Numbered from the stretch's first letter, positions 34,108-43,526 are shown. The stretch: 64,000 nt of DNA from Pedococcus badiiscoriae (GCF_013408925.1 NZ_JACCAB010000001.1:1674001-1738000); one strand, 5' to 3'. Notes: generated from the letters alone by a model not told the origin. Numbers and translations: made by a program.

Positions 34108-35088
34108 GTGAGTACGCCCCAGACCGTCACCCCGCCCGCCCTCCACGACGCACCCGTCCTTGCGCACTACGTGCGGGGAGGCTTCGTCGAGTCGGCGCAC
34201 CGCGCCTCGGTCGTGGTGACCCAGCCCGAGGGCAGCCCGCTGCTGGCGCTGGGCGCCGTGGACGACCCGATCTTCCCGAGGTCGGCGAACAAGCCGATCC
34301 AGACCCTGGCCATGGTGCGGGCCGGGCTGCGCATGCCCCCCGCCCATCTCGCGCTCGCCTCGGCCAGCCACTCGGGCGAGGGCTTCCACCTCGCGGCGGT
34401 CCGCGAGATGCTCGCGTCGGTGGGGCTGACGGAGGAAGCCCTCCAGAACACCCCGGACCTCCCCGTCGACGAGTCCGCGCGTGAGGCAGTGATCCGCGGG
34501 GGCGGGAGCAAGACGCCCATCATGCAGAACTGCTCGGGCAAGCACGCCGCGATGTTGGCCACCTGCGTCGTCAACGGCTGGGACACCGACACCTACCGTG
34601 ACCCGGAACACCCTCTGCAGCAAGCGATCTCGCGGACCCTGGCCGAGCTGACCGGCGACGAGATCACCGCCGTCGCGGTGGACGGTTGCGGCGCACCGGT
34701 GATGGCGGTGACGCTCGCGGGACTGGCCCGCGCCTTCGGCGCCCTGGCCGCCGCCGGCCCCGGCACGCACGAGGCCGAGGTGGCGGACGCCATCCGGGCC
34801 AACCCGGCATACCTCGGGGGGACCGGTCGTGACGTGACCGCCCTCATCGGGGCCACCCCGGGCCTCATCGCCAAGGACGGTGCCGAGTCCGTGTATGCGG
34901 TGGGGCTGGCCGACGGTCGCGGTGTGGCCGTGAAGGTCGCCGACGGGTACCCGCGGGCCAAGCCGGTCATCCTGGCCGCCGTGCTGCGACGCATCGGCGT
35001 CGAGTCCCCGGCGCTCGCCCAGCTCGAGAACTCGCCGGTGCTCGGGCACGGCGAGGTCGTCGGCGGCCTCGTCGCCGTCAACATCTGA
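34108..35088 (+). CDS. L-asparaginase of the Rhizobium-type (class 3) family
   Basis: Predicted 326-aa enzyme of the PF06089 asparaginase family, typified by Rhizobium etli AnsA and unlike E. coli AnsB. Motifs: RSANKPIQ (SxxK catalytic pair), LASASHSGEGFHLAAVREML, QNCSGKHAAMLATC and VDGCGAPVMAVTLAGLARAF. Hydrolyses asparagine to aspartate and ammonia. GTG 34108 lies 6 nt after TAGGCT (34096-34101) with no Shine-Dalgarno, so probably leaderless. dtd follows after 6 nt. Confidence 0.9.
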   Translation: MSTPQTVTPPALHDAPVLAHYVRGGFVESAHRASVVVTQPEGSPLLALGAVDDPIFPRSANKPIQTLAMVRAGLRMPPAHLALASASHSGEGFHLAAVREMLASVGLTEEALQNTPDLPVDESAREAVIRGGGSKTPIMQNCSGKHAAMLATCVVNGWDTDTYRDPEHPLQQAISRTLAELTGDEITAVAVDGCGAPVMAVTLAGLARAFGALAAAGPGTHEAEVADAIRANPAYLGGTGRDVTALIGATPGLIAKDGAESVYAVGLADGRGVAVKVADGYPRAKPVILAAVLRRIGVESPALAQLENSPVLGHGEVVGGLVAVNI

Positions 35089-35094
35089 GCCGCC

Positions 35095-35520
35095 GTGCGT
35101 GCCGTCCTGCAGCGGGTGACCACCGCCCAGGTGTCGGTCGAGGGCGAGGTCGTCGGCGCCATCGACCGGCCGGGGCTGGTCGCGCTGGTCGGCGTGACCC
35201 ACGACGACGGGCCGACACAGGTCGAGGCGCTGGCCCGCAAGATCAGCGAGCTGCGCATCCTGCGTGACGAGCGCTCGGTGATCGACGACGCGGCGCCCGT
35301 GCTCGTCGTCAGCCAGTTCACCCTCCATGCCGACGTCCGCAAGGGCCGGCGCCCGTCGTGGAGCGCGGCTGCGCCCGGTCGGGTGGCGGAGCCGCTGGTG
35401 GACGCCGTCGTCGCGGCCCTGCGCGCTCGCGGCGTGGAGGTTGCCACCGGCGTGTTTGGCGCGATGATGGAGGTCACCATCGTCAATGACGGTCCAGTGA
35501 CCCTGATCATCGATGTCTGA
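35095..35520 (+). CDS. dtd: D-aminoacyl-tRNA deacylase
   Basis: Predicted 141-aa enzyme that frees D-amino acids (and Gly from tRNA-Ala) from mischarged tRNA (EC 3.1.1.96). [16 protein letters not shown] at the N-terminus, [18 protein letters not shown] with the SQxT active-site motif, and [10 protein letters not shown] with the Gly-Pro chirality motif near the end. GTG start. Full family length; co-transcribed with the asparaginase gene. Confidence 0.95.
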   Translation: MRAVLQRVTTAQVSVEGEVVGAIDRPGLVALVGVTHDDGPTQVEALARKISELRILRDERSVIDDAAPVLVVSQFTLHADVRKGRRPSWSAAAPGRVAEPLVDAVVAALRARGVEVATGVFGAMMEVTIVNDGPVTLIIDV

Positions 35521-35536
35521 CCCTTAGGCTGTGCCC

Positions 35537-35875
35537 ATGTTCTCCGCGCTCGGATCCGCACAGGGCCTCGTGATCCTGCTGCTCAGTCTCGCCGCCTTCG
35601 CGGCCGAGGTGTTCGCCTTCGTCGACGCGATGCGCCGGCGGCCGGACGCCTTCATCGCCGCGGGCAAGCGCACCAAGAAGTTCTGGAGCATCGTGACGGG
35701 GGTCGCCGTGCTGCTCGGGTTCATCTCGGTCGCGAACTCGTTCACCTTGTTCTCGGTCGGCATCATCGCCATCGTGGGGGCGGGGATCTACCTCGCCGAC
35801 GTGCGTCCCGCTCTCCAGCAGGTCAGCGGCAGCGGCCGCGGGGGCCAGCACATGGGTCCCTACGGGCCATGGTGA
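35537..35875 (+). CDS. DUF2516 small membrane protein
   Basis: Predicted 112-aa protein with helices at ~8-28 (LVILLLSLAAFAAEVFAFVDA), ~48-68 and ~72-88, and a polar Gly-rich tail. The pattern matches DUF2516 (mycobacterial Rv0476-like); function unknown. ATG 35537 lies 6 nt after TAGGCT (35525-35530), so leaderless; the GTG at 35531 would abut the -10. Overlaps the cupin gene by 7 nt. Confidence 0.8.
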   Translation: MFSALGSAQGLVILLLSLAAFAAEVFAFVDAMRRRPDAFIAAGKRTKKFWSIVTGVAVLLGFISVANSFTLFSVGIIAIVGAGIYLADVRPALQQVSGSGRGGQHMGPYGPW

Positions 35876-36342
35876 ATGGTGACCACGCCGTGAGTGGCGG
35901 TAGTGCGACGGGCGACAGTGCGACGGGCGACAGTGCGATGGGCGACAGTGCGATGGGCGACCGGGCCGGTGTCGACGTCTCGGAGCTGGCTGACCCGCGT
36001 GACCACATCTTCACCGTGGACCGGCCGTGGGGGAGCTTCCAGCAGTTCGTGTCGAACGAGCGCGTGACCGTCAAGATCATCACGGTCGACCCGGGTCACC
36101 GCCTGTCGCTGCAGACCCATGACCACCGGGGCGAGTTCTGGCAGGTCCTCGACGTGCCGATCGAGGTCACGGTGGCCGACCGGACCTGGACCGCGGCGGT
36201 CGGTGAGTCGGTCTGGGTGCCGTGCAACGCGGTGCACCGGATGGCCAACAAGGGCGATCGGGCCGGACGACTGCTCGAGATCGCCTTCGGGGACTTCGAC
36301 GAGGCCGACATCGTCCGCCTCGAGGACGACTACGCGCGCTGA
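35869..36342 (+). CDS. Mannose-6-phosphate isomerase type II-like cupin protein
   Basis: Predicted 157-aa protein. Residues ~45-157 form the cupin seen at the C-terminus of type II PMI/GMP enzymes: RPWGSFQQF, VDPGHRLSLQTHDHRGEFWQVLD and VPCNAVHRMANKG, with the metal ligands H, H, E and H. The N-terminal ~12-32 is a four-fold SATGD/SAMGD repeat. Probably a sugar-phosphate isomerase or sugar-binding cupin; no GDP-mannose pyrophosphorylase domain is present. Confidence 0.8.
   Translation: MVNGDHAVSGGSATGDSATGDSAMGDSAMGDRAGVDVSELADPRDHIFTVDRPWGSFQQFVSNERVTVKIITVDPGHRLSLQTHDHRGEFWQVLDVPIEVTVADRTWTAAVGESVWVPCNAVHRMANKGDRAGRLLEIAFGDFDEADIVRLEDDYAR
35902..35961 (+). repeat. Four tandem 15-bp repeats inside the cupin gene
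   Basis: AGTGCGAYGGGCGAC repeated four times in frame (units at 35902, 35917, 35932, 35947), encoding S-A-(T/M)-G-D. Changes in copy number would keep the reading frame. Confidence 0.95.
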
Positions 36343-36367
36343 CCACAGCGCGCCACGCTGAACCAGC

Positions 36368-37162
36368 TCAGGGACGGGGCGCGACCGCCGACCAGTCGAC
36401 GGTGACCTCACCCAGGCGCCACCTCGCCGGTCCGTCCTGGATCGGCCACCCGTCGTCGCGCGCGGCGCTCACCGCCGACAGGAAGCGCTGCCGCACACCG
36501 AAGCTCGCGTGATGGGCCGCGTGCAGCCACGCCCGGTCCAGTGCCTGGAGCCACGCATGGACGGGCTCACCGTCCACGTTGCGGTGGATGAGCGCCTTGG
36601 GCAGCCGCTCGGCGATGTCCGAGGGCCGGTCGAGCCCGCGCAGCCGCCACGACAGGCTCAACGACAAGGGGCCCGTCCGCCCGACCGCGATCCACGCGCT
36701 GCGCCGACCGAGCTCGTCGCAGGTGCCGTCGACCAGCAGGCCGTCCGGGGCCAGGCGCTGCTGGACGGTCGCCCAGGCGTCCGGCACCTGCGACTCGTCG
36801 TACTGCCGCAGGACGTTGAACGCCCGCACGACGGTGGCCTCACGCCCCTCGATCGGCACCTCGAAACCGCCCAGCACGAAACGCAACCCGTCACGCTCGA
36901 GGGGGATGCCCAGCGCCACCCGCTCGGGGTCGATCTCGATCCCCACGACCTGGATGTCCGGACGCACGCGGCGCAGGCGGTCGTGCAGCTCGACGGCGGT
37001 CACCGGGGAGGCGCCGTAGCCGAGGTCCACCACGACCGGCGCGCCCACGGCTCGCCGCAGGCGCCAGGCCTGCGGACCGGCCAACCAGCGGTCGACCCGG
37101 CGCAACCTGTTGGGGTTGGTGGTGCCGCGGGTGATCGTGCCCACCGGTCGCTGCACAGCCAC
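36368..37162 (-). CDS. Class I SAM-dependent methyltransferase-like protein
   Basis: Predicted 264-aa protein with a Rossmann core: [21 protein letters not shown] (motif I), [11 protein letters not shown] (motif II) and a later [14 protein letters not shown]. The substrate is unknown. The GTG at 37162 is 6 nt after TAGGCT and has no Shine-Dalgarno: leaderless. Convergent with the cupin gene and divergent from the exported protein. Confidence 0.8.
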   Translation of the reverse strand: MAVQRPVGTITRGTTNPNRLRRVDRWLAGPQAWRLRRAVGAPVVVDLGYGASPVTAVELHDRLRRVRPDIQVVGIEIDPERVALGIPLERDGLRFVLGGFEVPIEGREATVVRAFNVLRQYDESQVPDAWATVQQRLAPDGLLVDGTCDELGRRSAWIAVGRTGPLSLSLSWRLRGLDRPSDIAERLPKALIHRNVDGEPVHAWLQALDRAWLHAAHHASFGVRQRFLSAVSAARDDGWPIQDGPARWRLGEVTVDWSAVAPRP

Positions 37163-37168
37163 GCGCGC

Positions 37169-37195
37169 AGCCTACGCGGCGGGGCGCCCTAGGCT
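37169..37195. promoter_or_regulatory. Divergent TAGGCT leaderless promoters
   Basis: TAGGCT on the minus strand (37169-37174) and TAGGCT on the plus strand (37190-37195) each lie exactly 6 nt before a GTG start (37162 and 37202). The two -35 regions must overlap the opposite promoter, so the genes may compete for polymerase. Confidence 0.65.
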
Positions 37196-37201
37196 GGGCA
37201 C

Positions 37202-37993
37202 GTGCGAGGCCGGGAGCGGGACATCAGCCGCAGCATGGTCGCGCTGGTGGCCTCGCTGGGCGCGCTCGCCCTGCTCGGTCTCGTGACCACCGTGCCGAGA
37301 TGGCTGGGGCACGGCGAAGGGTTCGTCGACGTCCCCCCGGGGCTGCTGACGGTGCGCCCCGAGGCCAAGGGCGTGGCCACCCTGGGGGGCGGCGTGACCG
37401 TCTCGCTCTACTCCGACGGCCTGCGGATCAGCCGCGGCAACGACCTGCTCCTGCAGACCGTCATCGGGGGCTCGATGCTCTCGGCCGTCGAGGGCACCGC
37501 GACGACCGACGCGGCGGGGCAGACGCAGGAGCGGGTCACCCGCAGCTTCGAGAACCTGACGATCACCGAGCTCGTCTTCCTGCCGGGCCGGGCGACGTAC
37601 TTCGGGACGCTCGACGACGGGTCGCGCTCGCTGCCGGTGACCCTGCGAGTCGAGGCGGGTGGTGGGCTGGTCCGGGTCGGGGCCTCGGTCAACGGGGCAG
37701 ACGGAGTCGTCTGGCACCTCGACCGCGAGCCCGTGACGGTCGGGATCCGGCCGGCCCTTCCGGCCGTCAACCTCCGCAGCTCCGCGGTCTGGGTCGACCC
37801 GGGGACCCTGGAGGGCCGCGCCGCGTTCTCCACCTACCTCGGCACCGACATCGGCATGGGCCCGCAGCGCGTGGCGCGAGGGGTCGACATCCGCTCCTCC
37901 GGGCGTACCGACATCCACATCTGGTCGAACTCGTGCTCACTGAGTGTCACGTCCCAGGCCCGCCAGTCGCCCCGGCCGACGCACACGGGCTGA
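37202..37993 (+). CDS. Membrane-anchored exported hypothetical protein
   Basis: Predicted 263-aa protein with one N-terminal helix ([20 protein letters not shown]) and a beta-rich extracytoplasmic domain ([51 protein letters not shown]). Family not recognised. Leaderless GTG start. Followed closely by mshA (44 nt). Confidence 0.7.
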   Translation: MRGRERDISRSMVALVASLGALALLGLVTTVPRWLGHGEGFVDVPPGLLTVRPEAKGVATLGGGVTVSLYSDGLRISRGNDLLLQTVIGGSMLSAVEGTATTDAAGQTQERVTRSFENLTITELVFLPGRATYFGTLDDGSRSLPVTLRVEAGGGLVRVGASVNGADGVVWHLDREPVTVGIRPALPAVNLRSSAVWVDPGTLEGRAAFSTYLGTDIGMGPQRVARGVDIRSSGRTDIHIWSNSCSLSVTSQARQSPRPTHTG

Positions 37994-38037
37994 GCACTGC
38001 GTCGTGGCCCCCACCGCCTGCGTGGCAGACTCGCGGC

Positions 38038-39351
38038 ATGGGCTGCTGCGACCGCATCGAACGCGTCGCCATGCTCAGCGTCCACACCTCCCCCCTGGAG
38101 CAGCCCGGCACCGGTGACGCAGGCGGGATGAACGTCTATGTCGTCGAGGTCGCCCACCAGCTGGCCAGGCGTGGCGTCGAGGTGGAGATCTTCACCCGGA
38201 CCACGACGGCCGACCTGCCCCCCACGGTCGAGATGGAGCCCGGCGTCACGGTCCGCCACGTCACTGCGGGTCCCTACGAAGGGCTCGGCAAGGACGACCT
38301 CCCCGGGCAGCTGTGCGCCTTCGCCGCCGGGGTGATGCGGACCGGCGCCCACGAGCCCGAGGGTCACTACAGCCTGGTCCACTCGCACTACTGGCTCTCG
38401 GGGCAGGTGGGGTGGCTGGCCGCCGACCGGTGGCAGGTGCCCCTCGTGCACACCATGCACACCATGGCGCGGGTCAAGAACCTCCACCTGGCCGAGGGCG
38501 ACGCCCCCGAACCTCCGGGCCGCGAGATCGGTGAGGTGCAGGTGGTCGAGGCGGCGGACCGCCTCATCGCCAACACCCTGGGTGAGCGCCACGAGCTCAT
38601 CGACCTGTATGCCGCGGACCCGGACAAGGTGGTCGTGGTGCCTCCCGGCGTGGACCTTGCGCTGTTCTCGCCCGGGGACGCCAGGGCGGCGCGTGCCGCC
38701 GTGGGTCTGCCCCAGGACGCGAAGGTACTGCTCTTCGTCGGGCGGATCCAGCCGCTCAAGGCACCCGAGGTGCTCATCAAGGCGGCCGCCGAGCTCCTGG
38801 CCCGGCACCCGCAGTGGGCGGGTGAGCTGGTCGTCGCCGTGCTGGGCGGACCGTCCGGATCCGGGCTGGCGCACCCGCGGGGGTTGCAGGAGCTGGCCGA
38901 CGGGCTCGGCATCAGCGCGTCGGTGCGGTTCGTTCCCCCGGTGCCCAGGACGCAGCTGGCCGACTGGTACCGGGCCGCGGACCTCGTGGCCGTGCCCTCG
39001 CACTCGGAGTCCTTCGGCCTGGTGGCCGTCGAGGCGCAGGCGTGCGGCACCCCGGTCGTCGCTGCCGACGTGGGCGGCCTGCCCACCGCAGTGGGGGAGG
39101 CCGGGGTCCTGGTCGACGGACACGATCCGCACCGCTGGTCCCTGGCGCTCGAGGCCCTGCTGGTGGACCCGCGACGACGGGCCGAACTGAGCCGCCGGGC
39201 CGTCGAGCACGCCGCGCTGTTCGGCTGGGACCGCACGACGGACCGGCTCTACGAGGTCTACGTGGAGGCGTGTCGGGCCAAGAGGTACTCGACGGACAGC
39301 CCCTCCCCGAACGGCTCGCTGGCACGGGTCCCCGCGGCGGTCGTACCGTGA
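38038..39351 (+). CDS. mshA: D-inositol-3-phosphate glycosyltransferase (mycothiol step 1)
   Basis: Predicted 437-aa GT-B glycosyltransferase (EC 2.4.1.250). [33 protein letters not shown] is the MshA N-terminal signature, then [43 protein letters not shown] and the donor-site [27 protein letters not shown]. It joins UDP-GlcNAc to inositol-3-phosphate. Followed by ybjN-like and gpmA genes, as in mycobacteria. CAGACT lies 6 nt before the ATG, a weak leaderless match. Confidence 0.95.
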   Translation: MGCCDRIERVAMLSVHTSPLEQPGTGDAGGMNVYVVEVAHQLARRGVEVEIFTRTTTADLPPTVEMEPGVTVRHVTAGPYEGLGKDDLPGQLCAFAAGVMRTGAHEPEGHYSLVHSHYWLSGQVGWLAADRWQVPLVHTMHTMARVKNLHLAEGDAPEPPGREIGEVQVVEAADRLIANTLGERHELIDLYAADPDKVVVVPPGVDLALFSPGDARAARAAVGLPQDAKVLLFVGRIQPLKAPEVLIKAAAELLARHPQWAGELVVAVLGGPSGSGLAHPRGLQELADGLGISASVRFVPPVPRTQLADWYRAADLVAVPSHSESFGLVAVEAQACGTPVVAADVGGLPTAVGEAGVLVDGHDPHRWSLALEALLVDPRRRAELSRRAVEHAALFGWDRTTDRLYEVYVEACRAKRYSTDSPSPNGSLARVPAAVVP

Positions 39352-39881
39352 GCGAGCCGGGCGTGAACCAGCAGGGCGTGAACGAGCAGGGCGTGAACGA
39401 GCTGGCGGCCAGCATCGAGGAGTTCCTCGCCGACGCCGGGATCGAGTGGGAGCCGGGCGCCCGCGACGGCGAGTTCGTCCTCACCCTCCCGGGCGAGAAG
39501 AAGCTCAAGACGGTGGTCTCGCTCGTGGCGGGGCAGGACGCCCTGTCGCTGTCGGCGTTCGTCATCCGGAACCCGGACGAGAACCACGAGTCGTTCTACC
39601 GCTACCTGCTGCGCAAGAACCTGCGACTGCCAGGCCTGGCCTACTCGGTGGACAAGTCGGGCGACGTCTACGTGACCGGACGGGTACCCGCCCGGGGGGT
39701 CGACGCGGCATACCTCGACCAGGTCCTGGGTGTCGTTCTGGAAGCGGCGGACGCGCACTTCAACGAGCTGCTCGCCATCGGCTTCCTGACCAGCATGCAG
39801 AAGGAGTGGGACTGGCGGGTCTCGCGGGGGGAGTCCCTGCGCAACCTGGAGGCGTTCCGCCACCTGCTGGAGCACGACTGA
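39348..39881 (+). CDS. YbjN-domain protein
   Basis: Predicted 177-aa protein with a YbjN/CesT-like fold ([42 protein letters not shown]... [34 protein letters not shown]). The same gene follows mshA in mycobacteria (Rv0487); function unknown. GTG 39348 overlaps the mshA stop. Residues ~5-19 are a threefold GVNxQ/E repeat from 15-bp DNA repeats (39360-39404). Confidence 0.85.
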   Translation: MSEPGVNQQGVNEQGVNELAASIEEFLADAGIEWEPGARDGEFVLTLPGEKKLKTVVSLVAGQDALSLSAFVIRNPDENHESFYRYLLRKNLRLPGLAYSVDKSGDVYVTGRVPARGVDAAYLDQVLGVVLEAADAHFNELLAIGFLTSMQKEWDWRVSRGESLRNLEAFRHLLEHD

Positions 39882-39914
39882 GCCGCAGCCGCCCGTCTCG
39901 CTAGGCTGGCCGGC

Positions 39915-40649
39915 ATGGCATACACCCTCATCCTGCTGCGCCACGGGCACTCCGACTGGAACGCCAAGAACCTCTTCACCGGCTGGGTCGACGTCGACCT
40001 CAACGACCAGGGTCGCGAGGAAGCCGTCATCGGTGGAAAGCTGTTGAAGGACAAGGGAGTTCTGCCGACCGTCGTGCACACGTCGGTGCTGCGGCGAGCC
40101 ATCACCACCGCCAACCTCGCTCTCGACGCGGCCGACCGCCACTGGATCCCGGTGCGCCGCGACTGGCGCCTCAACGAGCGGCACTACGGCGCGCTCCAGG
40201 GCCTGGACAAGGCGGCCACCCGTGAGAAGTACGGCGACGAGCAGTTCATGCTCTGGCGCCGGTCGTTCGACACCCCTCCGCCGCCGATCGAGGTCGACAG
40301 CGAGTACGACCAGAGCGGAGACCCGCGCTACGCGGGGATCGAGGTGCCGCGGACCGAGTGCCTCAAGGACGTGATCGCGCGGTTCATGCCCTACTGGGAG
40401 GGCCCCATCCAGGACGACCTGCGGGCCGGGGAGACCGTCCTGGTGACCGCGCACGGCAACAGCCTGCGCGGGCTGGTCAAGCACCTGGACGGGATCAGCG
40501 ACGAGGACATCGCCGGACTGAACATCCCCACCGGCCAGCCGCTCGTCTACACCCTCGGCGAGGACTTCCTGCCGACCGGGCCCGGCGAGTACCTGGACCC
40601 CGAGGCTGCCGCCGAGGCCGCCGCAGCCGTCGCGAACCAGGGCCGCTAG
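39915..40649 (+). CDS. gpmA: 2,3-bisphosphoglycerate-dependent phosphoglycerate mutase
   Basis: Predicted 244-aa glycolytic enzyme (EC 5.4.2.11). Catalytic [53 protein letters not shown] and the second His in [16 protein letters not shown]. Ala/Glu-rich tail. The ATG lies 7 nt after TAGGCT (39902-39907): leaderless. The 3' end is duplicated by a tandem repeat. Confidence 0.96.
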   Translation: MAYTLILLRHGHSDWNAKNLFTGWVDVDLNDQGREEAVIGGKLLKDKGVLPTVVHTSVLRRAITTANLALDAADRHWIPVRRDWRLNERHYGALQGLDKAATREKYGDEQFMLWRRSFDTPPPPIEVDSEYDQSGDPRYAGIEVPRTECLKDVIARFMPYWEGPIQDDLRAGETVLVTAHGNSLRGLVKHLDGISDEDIAGLNIPTGQPLVYTLGEDFLPTGPGEYLDPEAAAEAAAAVANQGR

Positions 40650-40700
40650 AGCCGTGGCGGACCAGGGCCGCTAGAGCCGTCGCGGCGAAGGGCCGCTAGG
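40636..40700 (+). repeat. 25-bp tandem duplication of the gpmA 3' end
   Basis: ACCAGGGCCGCTAGAGCCGT plus SGCGG is present at 40636-40660 and 40661-40685, with a diverged partial third copy at 40686-40700. Each copy carries a TAG in the same context. It fills the whole gap to the convergent phoU stop. Confidence 0.85.
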
Positions 40701-41390
40701 TCATCGGGCCCCGGGCGCGCGGTCTTCCTGGTCCTCGTGGTCCTCGGCGACATCCCACTCACCGGTGACCAGGTAGACGACCCGGTGGGCGACCGACACG
40801 GCGTGGTCGGCGAACCGCTCGTAGTAGCGACCCACGAGCGTCATGTCGACGGCCGCCTCGGTGCCGTGCTTCCACGTCCCGTCGATGAGGTGGCTGAACA
40901 GGGTGCGGTGCAGCTCGTCCATCGCGTCGTCGTCGCGCTCGAGCGTCTTGGCGTCCTCGACGTCCTTGGCGGCGATGACCTGCCCGCACTTGGCGACGAT
41001 GCGCTCGGCCACCTGACCCATCTGCAGGATCGTGGCGCGGATGTCGGCGGGCACCGCGGACTCCGGGTAGCGCAGCCGGGCGACCTTGGCGACGTGGCGC
41101 GCGAGGTCACCCATCCGCTCGAGGTCGGCGCTCATGCGCATGCTCGTGACGACCATGCGAAGGTCGGTGGCGACCGGCTGCTGGCGTGCCAGCAGGTCGA
41201 TGGACAGCGCGTCGAGGTCCTCGCGCAGCCGGTCGAGCTCCTTGTCGGCGTCGATGACCGACTCGGCGAGCTGGATGTCGGCGTCGAGCAGGGCAGTGGT
41301 CGCCCTGGCCATGGCAGAGCCGGCCAGGCGCGTCATCTCAACGAGCTGGTCGGAGATGGTGTCCAGGTCCTCGTGAAAGGCGTTGCGCAT
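40701..41390 (-). CDS. phoU: Phosphate-signalling regulator PhoU
   Basis: Predicted 229-aa protein of two PhoU helical bundles (MRNAFHEDLDTISDQLVEMTRLAGSAMARATTALLDADIQLAE; MSADLERMGDLARHVAKVARLRYP; YYERFADHAVSVAHRVVYLVTGEW). PhoU links Pst activity to the sensor kinase and keeps the Pho regulon off when phosphate is plentiful. GGGAAG precedes the ATG. Divergent from senX3, with a triple PHO box in the shared 169-bp region. Confidence 0.93.
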   Translation of the reverse strand: MRNAFHEDLDTISDQLVEMTRLAGSAMARATTALLDADIQLAESVIDADKELDRLREDLDALSIDLLARQQPVATDLRMVVTSMRMSADLERMGDLARHVAKVARLRYPESAVPADIRATILQMGQVAERIVAKCGQVIAAKDVEDAKTLERDDDAMDELHRTLFSHLIDGTWKHGTEAAVDMTLVGRYYERFADHAVSVAHRVVYLVTGEWDVAEDHEDQEDRAPGAR

Positions 41391-41453
41391 TGCTTCCCTA
41401 GGGTTGTCAGGCACGGTTCGATGTACCGGGATGTGCGAGCCGAGGTTCCCACG

Positions 41454-41486
41454 AAGCAGTGAACTATCGGGTGACCTCAGGTGAAC
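41454..41486 (-). promoter_or_regulatory. Triple PHO box between phoU and senX3
   Basis: On the minus strand three 11-bp units begin GTTCAC (41486-41481), GTCACC (41475-41470) and GTTCAC (41464-41459). Period and sequence match actinobacterial PhoP/RegX3 boxes. The orientation points to phoU, but senX3-regX3 may share the control. Confidence 0.75.
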
Positions 41487-41547
41487 ATATGGGTCCGGCC
41501 GTGCATTGGCGTGTCGTTTCGTGCTCGGAAGGGTGTGTGCCGCACCG

Positions 41548-41553
41548 TACATT
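41548..41553 (+). promoter_or_regulatory. -10 element for leaderless senX3
   Basis: TACATT ends 6 nt before the GTG start at 41560. Confidence 0.6.
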
Positions 41554-41559
41554 GAAGGG

Positions 41560-42780
41560 GTGGATGCGACCAGTGCTGCCGTCTTGGCCGGGTTCGCCGG
41601 GCTGCTGACCGGCGCCCTCGCCGTCGTTGCGGTGCGCTACTCGGAGCGCATGCAGACCAGTGTGCCCCCGACTATGCCCGCCACGCCGCTGCCGACCGGC
41701 GTGGCCGACGTCCTTTCGGTGCTGCGCTCCATCGCGATCGTCGTCGACTCGGCCGACGAGGTCATCAACAACTCACCGTCCGCGGCGGCCTACGGACTGG
41801 TCAAGGGCAAGGAGCTGGTGCACGCCGAGCTGCGGCACCTGGCCCGCCAGGTCCGCCGCGACGGCGTCATCCGCGAGGCCCAGCTCGAGCTGCCGCGCGG
41901 CCCGCTCGGCCAGGCCCGCTCGATCATGCACGCCCGCGTCGCACCCCTGGGAGACAGCCACGTCCTGCTGCTGGTGGAGGACCACACCCAGGCGCGTCGC
42001 GTCGAGGAGGTCCGACGTGACTTCGTGGCGAACGTCAGCCACGAGCTCAAGACGCCCGTGGGTGGACTGGGTCTGCTGGCGGAGGCGATCCAGGACGCCA
42101 AGGACGACCCGGAGGCGGTCGAGCGGTTCGCCTCGCGGATGCAGGTCGAGAGCCATCGGCTGGCCCAGCTGGTCAAGGAGATCGTGGACCTGTCGCGTCT
42201 GCAGGTGGCCGACACCCTCCACGAGCCCCGCCTGGTCAACGTGGCCGCGGCCGTCCACGAGGCCATCGACTACTCCCGCGTCGGGGCCGACGCCAAGCAG
42301 ATCGAGATCGCGGAGGCCTGCACCCCCGACCTCAAGGTCTTCGGCGACGAGGACCTCATCGTGACCGCCGTGCGCAACCTCATCGGCAACGCGGTCGCCT
42401 ACTCCGACCCGGGCAGCCGGGTCGCGGTCGGTGGCCGCCTGGCCGGCGAGATGGTCGAGATCACGGTGACCGACCAGGGCCACGGCATCCCGGCGAGCGA
42501 GCAGACCCGCATCTTCGAGCGCTTCTACCGCGTGGACGGCGCGCGTTCCCGCGCCACGGGCGGCACCGGCCTGGGACTGGCCATCGTCAAGCACATCTGC
42601 GCGAACCACGGCGGCGACGTCGACGTGTGGAGCGAGGAGGGTCGCGGGTCCACCTTCACGATCCGGCTGCCCGCAGCCGTCGACCGCACCGGGTCACCGT
42701 CCCCGCAGCCTGACGCCCACGACGCCCCCCACGGCCACGACACCCCGTCGCTGCCCACCCGAGGAGACACCCCCGCATGA
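41560..42780 (+). CDS. senX3: Phosphate sensor histidine kinase SenX3/PhoR
   Basis: Predicted 406-aa membrane kinase: N-terminal helix (AAVLAGFAGLLTGALAVVAVRY), a PAS-like segment (~60-150), a HisKA box with FVANVSHELKTPVGGL (phospho-His ~163), then ATPase boxes N (NLIGNAVAYSD), G1 (VTDQGHGIP), F (RIFERFYR) and G2 (GGTGLGLAIVKHI). The C-terminus is Pro/His-rich. GTG 41560 is chosen from the TACATT spacing. Its stop overlaps regX3 as ATGA. Confidence 0.93.
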   Translation: MDATSAAVLAGFAGLLTGALAVVAVRYSERMQTSVPPTMPATPLPTGVADVLSVLRSIAIVVDSADEVINNSPSAAAYGLVKGKELVHAELRHLARQVRRDGVIREAQLELPRGPLGQARSIMHARVAPLGDSHVLLLVEDHTQARRVEEVRRDFVANVSHELKTPVGGLGLLAEAIQDAKDDPEAVERFASRMQVESHRLAQLVKEIVDLSRLQVADTLHEPRLVNVAAAVHEAIDYSRVGADAKQIEIAEACTPDLKVFGDEDLIVTAVRNLIGNAVAYSDPGSRVAVGGRLAGEMVEITVTDQGHGIPASEQTRIFERFYRVDGARSRATGGTGLGLAIVKHICANHGGDVDVWSEEGRGSTFTIRLPAAVDRTGSPSPQPDAHDAPHGHDTPSLPTRGDTPA

Positions 42781-43460
42781 CGCGCATCCTGGTTGTCGAG
42801 GACGAGATCTCGTTCTCGGACCCCCTGTCCTACCTGCTCCGTAAGGAAGGCTACGAGGTCGCCGTCGCCGAGACCGGGCCGGAGGCGCTCGCGGACTTCG
42901 ACCGGTCGGGCGCCGACCTCGTGCTTCTCGACCTCATGCTGCCGGGCCTCTCAGGCACCGAGGTATGCCGTGCGATCCGATCGCGCTCCAACGTGCCCGT
43001 GATCATGCTCACCGCCAAGGACAGCGAGATCGACAAGGTCGTGGGCCTCGAGATCGGGGCCGACGACTACGTGACCAAGCCCTACTCGTCCCGAGAGCTG
43101 CTGGCCAGGATCAAGGCGGTCCTGCGCCGGCTGGCCGAGCCTGAGGACCTGCTGCCGGCCACGATCGAGGCCGGCCCGGTGCGGATGGACGTGGAGCGGC
43201 ACATCGTCACCGTGTCGGGCGAGCCGACGCAGCTGCCCCTCAAGGAGTTCGAGCTGCTCGAGATGCTGCTGCGCAACACGGGCCGGGTGCTCACCCGGAT
43301 GCAGCTCATCGACCGCGTCTGGGGCAGCGACTACGTCGGCGACACCAAGACCCTCGACGTCCACGTGAAGCGGTTGCGGGCCAAGATCGAACCCGACCCG
43401 GCCGACCCGCGGCACATCGTGACGGTCCGCGGACTCGGCTACAAGTTCGAGACCGACTGA
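42777..43460 (+). CDS. regX3: Phosphate response regulator RegX3/PhoP
   Basis: Predicted 227-aa OmpR-family regulator. Receiver with acidic EDE, phospho-Asp in LVLLDLMLPGLSG, Thr in MLTAKDSEID and Lys in YVTKPYSSREL. The winged helix ends LDVHVKRLRAKIEPDPADPRHIVTVRGLGYKFE. Binds the GTTCAC direct repeats seen in this window. Translationally coupled to senX3. Confidence 0.94.
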   Translation: MTRILVVEDEISFSDPLSYLLRKEGYEVAVAETGPEALADFDRSGADLVLLDLMLPGLSGTEVCRAIRSRSNVPVIMLTAKDSEIDKVVGLEIGADDYVTKPYSSRELLARIKAVLRRLAEPEDLLPATIEAGPVRMDVERHIVTVSGEPTQLPLKEFELLEMLLRNTGRVLTRMQLIDRVWGSDYVGDTKTLDVHVKRLRAKIEPDPADPRHIVTVRGLGYKFETD

Positions 43461-43526
43461 CCAGGCACCCGGGCCGGCTGACCGGGGGAACTGGGTCCGC
43501 CTGAGCTCGTCAGGGAGTGGACCTCG

